NCBI RefSeq assembly: GCF_001700435.1
Contig: NZ_LYPC01000014.1
Span: 496,001 to 560,000, forward strand
Direction of reading: 5' to 3'
Length of the DNA stretch: 64,000 bases
Source: Paenibacillus pectinilyticus
Lineage (GTDB): Bacteria; Bacillota; Bacilli; Paenibacillales; NBRC-103111
The translations under genes were made by a program, and so were the position numbers. A model generated the notes under the pieces. It worked only from the letters and a program-made list of their open reading frames with translations, was not told where the DNA came from and made no database searches. Numbering within the stretch: the first letter of the stretch is position 1; every line of letters starts with the position of its first letter. Shown piece by piece: positions 42,840 to 51,921 of this stretch.

Positions 42840-45380
42840 CTATCCAATTATAGAGTTATTTTGACGTAATACATCGATTAGTTCTTTCTTTCTCGCACGT
42901 TCATCGTCAATTAAGCCTGTAATTAAACCTTCAAGATTGGAAATCGCAATATTTCCTCCACAACCTGTAGCCATAGTCGTGCCGGTTCCTGTTCCCGGAC
43001 TAGGGCAGATGCATTTGGATAGAAGAAGTAATGCTGCTAAAGCAACTGCATTATCACTAAAGTTAATCAGAGTACTGTTCCCAACTGTGAAATTATTCCC
43101 ATTTGAAATTGTATTTGCGGCGTTATTGGCCGCTGTCGCTAGACCATTCGAAGTACTCGTCAATGAGCTATTATAGTCAAATGTATTGTCAGCGGTGCTG
43201 GTATTAGCCGAGTTATTGGAAGCACAGCTCTCTGATTCTAAAGTACTGTCTGCTGAACTCGCATTATCATTGGTAGAGGAATTATCAGCATTACTCGTAT
43301 TCGATGTAGTGTTGTCACCTGTTGTGGCAGTCGCATCTGTCGTTGTGGAATTCGTTGAATCACTGGTGCTTGAACTCGTGGAAGAATTATCACCTGTTGT
43401 TGATGAACTTGGTCCTGCACTTGATGTAGCATCCGTATCGGATGTATTGGTGGAGTCACTGGAGGTTGTAGATGTATTGTCACCAGTGGTTGACTCGCTT
43501 GGACCCGAAGTGGAGGTGCTATCCGTATCGGATGTATTGGTGGAGTCACTGGAGGTAGTAGATGTATTGTCACCAGTGGTTGACTCGCTTGGACCCGAAG
43601 TGGAGGTGCTATCCGTATCGGATGTATTGGTGGAGTCACTGGAGGTTGTAGATGTATTGTCACCAGTGGTTGACTCGCTTGGACCCGAAGTGGAGGTGCT
43701 ATCCGTATCGGATGTATTGGTGGAGTCACTGGAGGTAGTAGATGTATTGTCACCAGTGGTTGACTCGCTTGGACCCGAAGTGGAGGTGCTATCCGTATCG
43801 GATGTATTGGTGGAGTCACTGGAGGTTGTAGATGTATTGTCACCAGTGGTTGACTCGCTTGGACCCGAAGTGGAGGTGCTATCCGTATCGGATGTATTGG
43901 TGGAGTCACTGGAGGTAGTAGATGTATTGTCACCAGTGGTTGACTCGCTTGGACCCGAAGTGGAGGTGCTATCCGTATCGGATGTATTGGTGGAGTCACT
44001 GGAGGTTGTAGATGTATTGTCACCAGTGGTTGACTCGCTTGGACCCGAAGTGGAGGTGCTATCCGTATCGGATGTATTGGTGGAGTCACTGGAGGTAGTA
44101 GATGTATTGTCACCAGTGGTTGACTCGCTTGGACCCGAAGTGGAGGTGCTATCCGTATCGGATGTATTGGTGGAGTCACTGGAGGTTGTAGATGTATTGT
44201 CACCAGTGGTTGACTCGCTTGGACCCGAAGTGGAGGTGCTATCCGTATCGGATGTATTGGTGGAGTCACTGGAGGTAGTAGATGTATTGTCACCAGTGGT
44301 TGACTCGCTTGGACCCGAAGTGGAGGTGCTATCCGTATCGGATGTATTGGTGGAGTCACTGGAGGTTGTAGATGTATTGTCACCAGCTGAAGAGGTACTC
44401 GGACCTGAAGTGGATGTACTATCACTTTCTGAAGTGTTGTTCGATCCACTGTTACTTGTCAACGTCTCATTAACAGTTGCAGAACTGTCCGTATCAGACG
44501 TATTCGTGCTGCCGCTTGTGCTAGTAGATGTTTCTGTTGCATTTGAATTACTATCATTATCAGAATTATTCGTGCTGCCACTCGTGCTGCTAGATGTTTC
44601 CGTAGCATTTGAGTTACTATCTGTATCGGACGTATTGTTGGAGGCGCTTGTGCTCGTTTGCGTTTCGTTTACTGTAGCGTTGCTGTCTGTATCCGAATTA
44701 CTAGTAGCCCCGCTTGAGCTTGAGGATGTATCCGATGCACTGGAGTTACTGTCCGTATCCGAGTTGTTGGTCGATCCACTCGTACTTGATGATGATTCCG
44801 TAGCCGTAGAATTGCTGTCCGTATCGGAAGTATTATGCGATCCGCTATTGCTTGTCAATGTCTCGTTGACGTTTGCAGAACTGTCTGTATCCGAATTATT
44901 TGTGGCACCGCTTGTACTTGTTGATGATTCCGTTGCTGTAGAATTGCTGTCAGTATCGGAGGTATTATGCGATCCGCTATTGCTTGTCAATGTCTCGTTG
45001 ACGTTCGCAGAGCTGTCTGTATCCGAATTATTTGTCGCACCACTTGTACTTGTTGATGATTCCGTTGCCGAAGAATTGCTGTCCGTATCCGATGTGTTCG
45101 TAGCACCACTGGTACTTGTTGCCGAATCACTCGCAGTGGAGATGCTGTCGGAATCCGATTGATTGTGCGCGCTGCTTACATTTTTCGTTAACTCGAGTAC
45201 CTTTGATTTCGTAGATGGGTGTTTCACGATTCTGCGCTTTTTATGGTGTTTATGTGGTTTCGGTTTGCAGTGCTTGATTTCACCTTTGCACACTTTGCAA
45301 ATGATTACTTTTTTCTTCCGATGTGTAGGTATTCTCTTATTTACTTTACTTTGTTTATTCGTAGATTGATCCATTTTCAC
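42840..45380 (-). CDS. Ser/Thr/Asp-rich low-complexity repeat protein, probable surface or spore-coat component
   Basis: 846 residues. The N-terminus is very basic with Cys, His and Lys (KCKPKPHKHHKK-type stretch, about 20-50). Then come some 600 residues built from Ser, Thr, Asp, Asn and Gly. These start as degenerate repeats and become about ten identical 30-residue units (STSGPSESTTGDNTSTTSSD and ten more residues). The C-terminus has a short hydrophobic part (AVALAALLLL), a Cys-Pro-Gly-Thr segment and a charged helix that ends the chain. No signal peptide or LPXTG motif is visible. GGGAG lies ahead of the ATG. The build recalls exosporium or spore-coat glycoproteins with Ser/Thr as possible glycosylation sites; this is inference. 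Confidence 0.7.
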   Translation of the reverse strand: MKMDQSTNKQSKVNKRIPTHRKKKVIICKVCKGEIKHCKPKPHKHHKKRRIVKHPSTKSKVLELTKNVSSAHNQSDSDSISTASDSATSTSGATNTSDTDSNSSATESSTSTSGATNNSDTDSSANVNETLTSNSGSHNTSDTDSNSTATESSTSTSGATNNSDTDSSANVNETLTSNSGSHNTSDTDSNSTATESSSSTSGSTNNSDTDSNSSASDTSSSSSGATSNSDTDSNATVNETQTSTSASNNTSDTDSNSNATETSSSTSGSTNNSDNDSNSNATETSTSTSGSTNTSDTDSSATVNETLTSNSGSNNTSESDSTSTSGPSTSSAGDNTSTTSSDSTNTSDTDSTSTSGPSESTTGDNTSTTSSDSTNTSDTDSTSTSGPSESTTGDNTSTTSSDSTNTSDTDSTSTSGPSESTTGDNTSTTSSDSTNTSDTDSTSTSGPSESTTGDNTSTTSSDSTNTSDTDSTSTSGPSESTTGDNTSTTSSDSTNTSDTDSTSTSGPSESTTGDNTSTTSSDSTNTSDTDSTSTSGPSESTTGDNTSTTSSDSTNTSDTDSTSTSGPSESTTGDNTSTTSSDSTNTSDTDSTSTSGPSESTTGDNTSTTSSDSTNTSDTDSTSTSGPSESTTGDNTSTTSSDSTNTSDTDATSSAGPSSSTTGDNSSTSSSTSDSTNSTTTDATATTGDNTTSNTSNADNSSTNDNASSADSTLESESCASNNSANTSTADNTFDYNSSLTSTSNGLATAANNAANTISNGNNFTVGNSTLINFSDNAVALAALLLLSKCICPSPGTGTGTTMATGCGGNIAISNLEGLITGLIDDERARKKELIDVLRQNNSIIG
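43441..44386. repeat. Tandem 90-bp repeat with 180-bp higher-order period
   Basis: The block beginning GGACCCGAAG occurs at 43501, 43591 and every 90 bases to 44311, ten times with almost no change. The units alternate at one position (GGAGGTTGTA versus GGAGGTAGTA), so the perfect period is 180 bases: the array grew by copying dimers. Diverged units flank it on both sides. It encodes the Ser/Thr-rich core of the minus-strand protein and keeps frames open on the other strand too. Confidence 0.95.
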
Positions 45381-45720
45381 ACTCCCTTTGTGCTAAAAAT
45401 ATTTCACTTTATTTATTTAGAAGCCTAATAGCACGACTACATTATCATATCTGCATTAACTCATTCGGTAACGGCAGTTTACCCTAGTAATGTGACTATT
45501 CAGGTAGATCAAATGACTCAATTGTTATGTAAAAAGCGATAGTAAGTAATAAACATGAGATATGAATTTGATATATTTTCTTAATAGTAGATTTTTATAC
45601 AAATAATGGATGAACAACAATTCACCAACAAAAATATGTTTTTGAACAATTGTTTGATAGACATTACTTCTATATTACTAGATAAAAAGGTAGTAATTGA
45701 CCATGTGATAGTTAGATAAG

Positions 45721-45760
45721 AAAAAGAGACTGATCAATTTCAACTGATCAGTCTCTTTTT
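45721..45760. terminator. Perfect bidirectional terminator hairpin without a gene upstream
   Basis: 16-base arms (45721-45736 and 45745-45760) are perfectly complementary, starting with AAAAAGAGAC and ending with GTCTCTTTTT, so both strands carry a T-run. No intact gene ends here in either direction; the nearest starts are far away or divergent. Confidence 0.85.
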
Positions 45761-45794
45761 CCTATTTGACAAGCGTTAGCGTTTCTATATTGCT

Positions 45795-46046
45795 ATGCTG
45801 GTTTCCAACTACCCTTTCACGAATGATTCATCTACCCTGATTACATATACAGGATCAGACTGGTGGCCATCTAGCGGTGAGATTACTATCTTCGTCATCC
45901 CAGGAAATTTTTTACCTATAAAATTATTACAAAAACAATTTATAAAATTACATTTTAATAAAAATGCAGGAGCGTATAATTCTTTACATGAGAACGCTTT
46001 ATATAAGGTTTTTACTCAAATTATTTCGTGGGAGGTTACTTCGTAA
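45795..46046 (+). pseudogene. Possible remnant of a carbohydrate-active gene
   Basis: An 83-codon frame with an in-frame stop just before it and no ribosome site. Its first 30 residues (NDSSTLITYTGSDWWPSSGE) resemble the start of beta-sandwich modules in secreted Paenibacillus glycosidases, while the rest is AT-rich and not protein-like. It overlaps the start region of the permease gene. It may be what is left of a gene that used to end near the orphan terminator; confidence is low. Confidence 0.25.
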
Positions 46047-46072
46047 AATTTAGTAGGAGAGGAACGATACAA

Positions 46073-47023
46073 ATGAAAGCGGTTGTAGAAAACTATAGAG
46101 AGAATATCAAACTAAAGAAAAAGAACAGCATTTTACACTACTTAAAAAGAGATTCATTCTTATATTTACTCTTACTGTTGCCAATGGCATATATCCTCAT
46201 TTTTCGATATGCACCGATCTATGGCGTGTTGATGGCTTTTCAGGATTATAACATTTTTGAGGGAATTAGCGGGAGTGAGTGGGTTGGGCTGGATGTCTTC
46301 AAATTCATTTTTGAACAAAATAGTTTTTATCGTGCGCTAACCAATACGCTTGTGTTGAATGTGCTGGATTTGGTAGCGGGATTCCCGGCACCCATTATCT
46401 TGGCCATATTGTTGAATGAAATCAGGTATGTCCCATTTAAAAAAATGACCCAAACCGTTCTATATTTACCGCATTTCTTATCCTGGGTCATTATTGGAGG
46501 TATGGTCTATCTGTTGTTTTCATCAGGTGGGATGGCGAATACGGTCTTATCTAGCATCGGAATTGGTAAAATTGAATTTCTTTCTCAAAAAACAAATTGG
46601 TTGATCATGTATGTAGTTGTTGGGATCTGGCAAAGCGTTGGATGGGGGACCATTATCTATTTGGCTTCCATTATTGGGATTAATAAAGAGCTATATGAGG
46701 CGGCAGATATCGATGGATGCAGCAGGCTTCGTAAAATATGGCACATCACTTTGCCTGGGATTAAGCCTACGATTATTATTTTGTTAATTTTACAAATCGG
46801 CAGGATGCTCTCGATCGGATTTGATCGGCCATTTGTGATGGGGAATTCACTGGTAAGTGAGTACTCCGATGTTATCAGTACCTATGTGTATCGGATTGGC
46901 ATTGGATCTGGTGATTTTTCGCAGGCAACAGCCGTTGGACTGTTTCAATCGGTTGTAGGGCTAATCTTTTTAGTGGCAGCCAATTACATTGCCAAAAGAA
47001 TTGGTGAGCAGGGAATTTGGTAA
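46073..47023 (+). CDS. ABC sugar importer permease, LplB type (second system)
   Basis: 316 residues. ATG at 46073 preceded by AGGAGAGG; an ATG 45 bases earlier has no ribosome site. Six predicted membrane segments, the subgroup motif RYAPIYGVLMAFQDYNI, and the EAA loop EAADIDGCSRLRKIWHITLP. It is followed by its partner permease, a lipoprotein binding protein, a GH43 enzyme and a YesN/YesM pair, which form one functional unit. As in the other two importers here, no ATPase is encoded. Confidence 0.92.
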   Translation: MKAVVENYRENIKLKKKNSILHYLKRDSFLYLLLLLPMAYILIFRYAPIYGVLMAFQDYNIFEGISGSEWVGLDVFKFIFEQNSFYRALTNTLVLNVLDLVAGFPAPIILAILLNEIRYVPFKKMTQTVLYLPHFLSWVIIGGMVYLLFSSGGMANTVLSSIGIGKIEFLSQKTNWLIMYVVVGIWQSVGWGTIIYLASIIGINKELYEAADIDGCSRLRKIWHITLPGIKPTIIILLILQIGRMLSIGFDRPFVMGNSLVSEYSDVISTYVYRIGIGSGDFSQATAVGLFQSVVGLIFLVAANYIAKRIGEQGIW

Positions 47024-47035
47024 GGAGTGAGTTTT

Positions 47036-47908
47036 TTGAGTAGAAAACATAGAATCAATTTCACGGATATAAGTATTATTATTTTCATAACTGTTGTATC
47101 CATTACGTGTTTAATTCCATTTTTGTATATGATCGCGCTTTCTTTGAGTTCAAATGAGGCAATTATTTCTCAGAAGGTTGCTCTTTGGCCGGTAGACTTA
47201 ACACTTGAGACCTACAAAACGATTTTAAGCGATGTTGAAATGCTCTACACACTGGGTTACACGATTGTACTAACCATTGGTTACACATTATTTTGTATGT
47301 TTTTAACGGTTTGTGCGGCCTATCCACTTACAAAGAAAAGATTGAAAGGAAGAAACTTTTTATTAACTCTTCTGGTATTCACCATGTATTTCAGTGGAGG
47401 ATTAATACCTAGTTATATGCTGGTGAAAAATCTGGATCTGATGAATACGATGTGGAGCTTAATTCTGCCTGGCGCTATGAGTGTTTTCAATGTAATCATC
47501 CTAAAAACCTTTTTTGCATCGCTTCCAGAAAGCCTGGAAGAATCGGCATCGATTGACGGTTGTAATGAACTGGGGATTCTCATACGGATTGTGCTTCCGC
47601 TATCCCTGCCTTCTATTGCAACGTTAAGTCTCTTTTACGCGGTTGACAGATGGAACGGTTTTCAAGATGCCCTATTTTACATAACCGATAAGAATCTGTA
47701 TCCGATGCAGTTAAAATTGTACCAAATCATCACTGCGAATCAACAATTAGATGCTCAGCAAGGTGAAGGCAGTGTTGGTGCTTATATTGTTCCGGAGTCA
47801 TTGAAAGCGGCAAGTGTGATGTTTGCAACAGTTCCTATCTTGGTTGTTTACCCGAAACTACAAAAATATTTTGTGGATGGCATCATGACGGGAGCAATTA
47901 AGGGATAA
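47036..47908 (+). CDS. ABC sugar importer permease, YtcP/CarB type (second system)
   Basis: 290 residues. TTG start at 47036 with AAGGAG eight bases upstream; an in-frame GTG at 47027 lies within the ribosome site. Six predicted membrane segments, EAA loop EESASIDGCNELGILIRIVLP and the C-terminal signature YFVDGIMTGAIKG. It begins 12 bases after the LplB-type permease gene. Confidence 0.9.
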   Translation: MSRKHRINFTDISIIIFITVVSITCLIPFLYMIALSLSSNEAIISQKVALWPVDLTLETYKTILSDVEMLYTLGYTIVLTIGYTLFCMFLTVCAAYPLTKKRLKGRNFLLTLLVFTMYFSGGLIPSYMLVKNLDLMNTMWSLILPGAMSVFNVIILKTFFASLPESLEESASIDGCNELGILIRIVLPLSLPSIATLSLFYAVDRWNGFQDALFYITDKNLYPMQLKLYQIITANQQLDAQQGEGSVGAYIVPESLKAASVMFATVPILVVYPKLQKYFVDGIMTGAIKG

Positions 47909-48034
47909 GAGATTTGATTGAAGGGTGGTGGTTAGGGGATCAAACAGGTAGGATGGATACTAATGATACCAAATTTAGTGGCACAGCGAAAAACTCAAGG
48001 CTTTTGTGAAAAAAGATAAAGGAGAGGTCAAAAA

Positions 48035-49621
48035 ATGAAAATAAAAAACATGTTAACACTACTACCGGTTTCGACACTATTACTAACCGCATTAGCAGGA
48101 TGTGGCAGCGATACGAATAAAGTAAGCCAATCGGCATCACCAGCAACGTCGACTGCAGCTTCAACACCTTCAGGTCCGCCGGTGACACTAACGGTTGAAG
48201 TATTCGACAGAGGTGTGCAGGGACAGCCAGATCTGAACAATAATACGTGGACCCGATATATTAATGATAATTTTGGGAAACAGAACAATGCGATTGTGAA
48301 ATTTGTTCCAGTACCCAGATCACAGGAAGTAGAAAAGCTTAATGTCTTAATGGCAGCAAGTGAGGCACCGGACGTTTCCTTTACTTATGACAGTGCTACC
48401 GTATCCAGATACGCGAAAGTGAATGGAATTATTCAATTGAATGATTTATTGGATAAGTATGGCAAGGATTTAACGAATTATTTAGGTAAAACTGTTCTTT
48501 CTTATGGACTTTTCGATGGCAAACAGATGGCGATACCTGCGAAAAGAACTTCATTAGCTTGGAATGGTATGTTTATCCGAAAGGATTGGCTGGATAAATT
48601 AGGGATGCCAGTTCCGACGACAAGGGATGAATTATATAACACGTTAGTTGCATTCCGAGATAAGAATCCGGGAGGCGTAAACGGCGTTATTCCTTGGGGA
48701 TTGGCAGCAACGGGATTGAATTATAACTATGGAAATTTAGGTGAGTCTTTCTGGGGTAAACAATCGGATGAAGAATTCAACACAGCGCCAAGCTGGCTTA
48801 GACCTGGAAACAAGGATGCCCTCAAGTTCCTCAATAAGCTCTATAATGAGAAATTAATCTCCCCTGATTTTGCGTTAGACAAAACAGCAAAGCAAGCGGA
48901 TGCTGATCTTACCAATGGTAAAGTAGGATTCTTCAGCGCAAACTGGGATTATCCATTAAGACAAAATATTAGTCAGCCTTTAAAAGCAAATGTACCTACT
49001 GCAAACTATGTGCCTATTGACACTTTTCAGAATTCAGAAGGTAAATACAAGAAAATCGCCTATAACGAAAATGGCGTGAATGTCTTTATCCCTAAAAGCA
49101 GTAAAAATGCGGAGTTAGCGATTAAATACTTAAACTGGATGTCCGATCCCAAAAATCTATTCTTCCTGCAATATGGTCAAGAAGGGGTCAATCACAAGAT
49201 GGTGAATGGTATTCCGCAGGTGATTAATCAAACTGGAGATAACATGCAAATCAGCTATCTAAACCTTGATTACACATTGGTTGTGAATGGTGTTGAGCTT
49301 GGCGACCCTCAGAAAAATATAAAGGCTTTAGCTGCATCGGCTCCGGGGCTTGAGGAGGCTGCAGAAAAATCGTACAAAATCAATACGACTGAAACGTATA
49401 CGAGCTTCTTCTTTGATACGCCAAATGAGTCCAATATTAAGTTTGGCAAAACGCTTGGAGATATGAACAAACTAATGACCGATAAATTAATCGTCTGTAA
49501 ACCTGCCGAATTCGATGCGTTGTATGACAAGTTGGTTGCCGAATATATGGCAGCTGGCGGTCAAGCAGTGATGGATGAAAATGTAAAAATCTACAAGGCT
49601 ATGCAAGCAAATAAGAAGTAA
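48035..49621 (+). CDS. Lipoprotein oligosaccharide-binding protein (second system)
   Basis: 528 residues. Signal peptide with lipobox ALAGC, lipid-modified Cys23, then a Ser/Ala/Thr-rich linker and a large extracellular sugar-binding domain. AAAGGAGAGG lies ahead of the ATG. It belongs with the two permeases upstream. The secreted GH43 enzyme encoded next suggests that the ligand is a pentose-containing oligosaccharide, such as an arabinoxylan or arabinan fragment. Confidence 0.92.
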   Translation: MKIKNMLTLLPVSTLLLTALAGCGSDTNKVSQSASPATSTAASTPSGPPVTLTVEVFDRGVQGQPDLNNNTWTRYINDNFGKQNNAIVKFVPVPRSQEVEKLNVLMAASEAPDVSFTYDSATVSRYAKVNGIIQLNDLLDKYGKDLTNYLGKTVLSYGLFDGKQMAIPAKRTSLAWNGMFIRKDWLDKLGMPVPTTRDELYNTLVAFRDKNPGGVNGVIPWGLAATGLNYNYGNLGESFWGKQSDEEFNTAPSWLRPGNKDALKFLNKLYNEKLISPDFALDKTAKQADADLTNGKVGFFSANWDYPLRQNISQPLKANVPTANYVPIDTFQNSEGKYKKIAYNENGVNVFIPKSSKNAELAIKYLNWMSDPKNLFFLQYGQEGVNHKMVNGIPQVINQTGDNMQISYLNLDYTLVVNGVELGDPQKNIKALAASAPGLEEAAEKSYKINTTETYTSFFFDTPNESNIKFGKTLGDMNKLMTDKLIVCKPAEFDALYDKLVAEYMAAGGQAVMDENVKIYKAMQANKK

Positions 49622-49641
49622 TTGGAAGCACTTTTACATTT

Positions 49642-49678
49642 CACATAAGCCGGTGTCCAATCATCGGCTTATATGTGG
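49642..49678 (+). other. Hairpin between binding-protein and GH43 genes
   Basis: CACATAAGCCG pairs with CGGCTTATATGTG, with a two-base bulge. There is no T-run, so it is more likely an RNA-stability or attenuation element than a terminator. Confidence 0.4.
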
Positions 49679-49752
49679 GACTACACAGGAGGCAATAAGC
49701 TGGTAAAATTCAACAACGAAAGTAAATTGGTAGTCATAAAAGGAGGTTGCTC

Positions 49753-51672
49753 ATGGGAAAAATCAAAAAATCTAATTTGATCTTGTTTTGCGTTTCAATT
49801 GTACTTGGCTTGTGTGTATCCATGCCAGGCCTAGCTAATGCTGCTACGATTCACGCTGGTCCACAATTTGTGGATGGCTATTATGCGGATCCCGATGTAC
49901 AGAATTTTAATGGGACCTATTGGGTGTATCCGACTCGGGCGACTCAAGTGGGTGAGTCTGGCACTGGTGCAAAATCTGTGGACATCTTTTCTTCAACAGA
50001 TATGGTCAATTGGACAAAATACGCAAATGTCATAAGTTCTGCCAATGTATCATGGATAGAAGATTCATTGTGGGCACCAAACGGGGCTTATCGTAATGGG
50101 AAATACTATATCTATTTTGCTGCTAACGCAATTAATGGCGATGGGCAATTAGGCGGAATAGGCGTTGCAGTGGCGGATAATCCACAAGGTCCTTATACCG
50201 ATGCGATTGGCGCACCACTTATTAATGTTGTAAGAAATGGCGCAGGTCCAATGGATCAAGAAGTATTTATTGACGACGACGGTCAGGCTTATATGTATTA
50301 TGGCAGTTGGGGCGAGTGTAATGTTGTAAAACTTAACGCTGACATGAAATCGCTAGGAACATGGCCAGATGGAACCGTCTATAAGAAAGTTACGCCAACT
50401 AAAAATGGCGATAATGATTATTTTGAAGGGCCTGATGTGTTCAAGAGAAACGGGATTTACTATATGACTTATTCTGCCGGTGTATGGGCAGATTCAACGT
50501 ATAAGGTCATGTATGCAACTTCCAACTCTATAACAGGACCCTTTGTACCAAAAGGTATTATGCTGCATACGGATTCTACAACTGCAGATGGACCTGGTCA
50601 TAATGGCATTATTAAATCACCTACGACAGATGATTGGTACATTTTTTACCATAAGCGTTATCTGACGAGTACACAACGCGTACTGTCCTATGATAAATTT
50701 GAGTTTAATGCAGATAATTCAATTATACCGGTCGAAATGGCAGTGGAAGACAACTTTGAGGACGGTAATGATACAGGGTGGACGAAATATGGTGGTACAT
50801 GGACAGTATCAGGCGGTCAGTATAATGTGGCATCCAATCCGGGTGCCAAGGCTCTTCTGGACACCAAATTCTCAGATTTGATTTATGAAGCTGATGTGAC
50901 ACCAGGTTCAACCGGCGATGCGGGTCTGGTATTTAGGGCATCAAATCCTGGAACAGGCAGTGATGCTTACCAAGGCTACTATGCTGGGCTCGATGTTCCC
51001 AATCAGAGGGTGCTGATTGGGAAGGCAAACAACAACTGGACACAGCTTGCCACTGCTTCTATGAGCTTAGCGGCTAATACCAAGTATCATGTTAAAATTG
51101 TTGCACAGGATGAATTCATTAAAGTTTATGTTGGTGATATGACGACTCCTAAGATTAGTGTGACGGATTCAACCCATATTGGGGGGAAGGTTGGAGTCAG
51201 GACATATGATTCAACTGCAAAATTTGATAATATTTCAGTTCAAAGCAGTCAATATGAAACAGAAAATTTAAGTGTAAGCGCAACCTCGGGCGACAAACAC
51301 GTCAATTTCGGAAATGGATCTAGTCCAGATACTAATCTGAGCGGTGGATATGGAACTTCGCTGGAAGCCAATGCCGTTAATGACTTTGTGACATATACGG
51401 TGAATGTGCCTGAGGCACGCAGCTATAGTGTAAGGGTTGGTGTAAAAACAGGAACTAACAGAGGGCAATTTCAGTTGTCGGTAAACGATATAGATCACGG
51501 TGCGGTTCAGGATTTATATTCAAGTACATTAAACTATGTGGAACTGAATGTGGCCAATATAACCTTCAGCTCGGCATGCAATAAATCCTTCAAGTTTAAA
51601 GTTACAGGTAAAAATGCTTCTAGTTCAGCATACAACCTGTTACTTGATTATATTAAACTAGTACCAAACTGA
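49753..51672 (+). CDS. Secreted GH43 beta-xylosidase/arabinofuranosidase with two carbohydrate-binding modules
   Basis: 639 residues. ATG at 49753 after AAAGGAGG. Signal peptide of about 30 residues cleaved after GLANA. The five-bladed propeller of GH43 has Asp in YYADPDVQ (general base), Asp in GAGPMDQEVF (pKa modulator) and Glu in YFEGPDVFKR (general acid), in the expected order. From about 330 a LamG-like module follows (EDGNDTGWTKYGGTW to KFDNISVQ), then a CBM6/35-like sandwich from about 500 to the end (YETENL to LLLDYIKLVPN). It should release xylose or arabinose from side chains outside the cell and feed the importer encoded upstream. Confidence 0.9.
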   Translation: MGKIKKSNLILFCVSIVLGLCVSMPGLANAATIHAGPQFVDGYYADPDVQNFNGTYWVYPTRATQVGESGTGAKSVDIFSSTDMVNWTKYANVISSANVSWIEDSLWAPNGAYRNGKYYIYFAANAINGDGQLGGIGVAVADNPQGPYTDAIGAPLINVVRNGAGPMDQEVFIDDDGQAYMYYGSWGECNVVKLNADMKSLGTWPDGTVYKKVTPTKNGDNDYFEGPDVFKRNGIYYMTYSAGVWADSTYKVMYATSNSITGPFVPKGIMLHTDSTTADGPGHNGIIKSPTTDDWYIFYHKRYLTSTQRVLSYDKFEFNADNSIIPVEMAVEDNFEDGNDTGWTKYGGTWTVSGGQYNVASNPGAKALLDTKFSDLIYEADVTPGSTGDAGLVFRASNPGTGSDAYQGYYAGLDVPNQRVLIGKANNNWTQLATASMSLAANTKYHVKIVAQDEFIKVYVGDMTTPKISVTDSTHIGGKVGVRTYDSTAKFDNISVQSSQYETENLSVSATSGDKHVNFGNGSSPDTNLSGGYGTSLEANAVNDFVTYTVNVPEARSYSVRVGVKTGTNRGQFQLSVNDIDHGAVQDLYSSTLNYVELNVANITFSSACNKSFKFKVTGKNASSSAYNLLLDYIKLVPN

Positions 51673-51746
51673 TACAAGTATGAAAAGAGAACGGTTACTT
51701 AACCTGTCTGCATTGTGGTGGTAACGCTATCAGCAGTTAAGCTTGA

Positions 51747-51778
51747 CACCTAGGCCCTGGCCTAGGTGCTTTTGCTTT
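51747..51778 (+). terminator. Terminator after the GH43 gene
   Basis: CACCTAGG and CCTAGGTG flank CCCTGG and form a strong GC-rich stem followed by CTTTTGCTTT. It separates the importer-GH43 operon from the two-component genes. Confidence 0.8.
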
Positions 51779-51921
51779 GATGAGATTTTGCCAAATAAAA
51801 ATTTAAATAATTACAAAATTAATTTATAAAAATCCATTTTATTAATTACAATTTAGAGTACTATTATTGAGATGAAGTATCTTAATAATAACTGGGATTC
51901 TCAACAATCATGGAGGTACTT

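Larger units (their letters stand above)
45381..46072. other. AT-rich 692-base gap with an orphan terminator
   Basis: From the start of the minus-strand repeat protein to the permease ATG at 46073. 45381-45720 is AT-rich and I see no gene. A perfect bidirectional hairpin lies at 45721-45760, and 45775-46046 may hold a gene remnant (separate entry). TATAAT at 45975-45980 could be the -10 box of the importer operon, but no clear -35 box goes with it. Confidence 0.6.

Noticed and set aside
43238..44449. 403-codon minus-strand frame in another phase of the repeat
   Set aside because: Another shadow of the same repeat, rich in Pro and Ile, without start signals.
43186..45162. 658-codon plus-strand frame opposite the Ser/Thr-rich gene
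   Set aside because: It is a shadow of the 90-bp repeat (Val/Leu/Ser-Val-Asp repeats), has no ribosome site, and the minus-strand gene has a good start and a coupled downstream gene.
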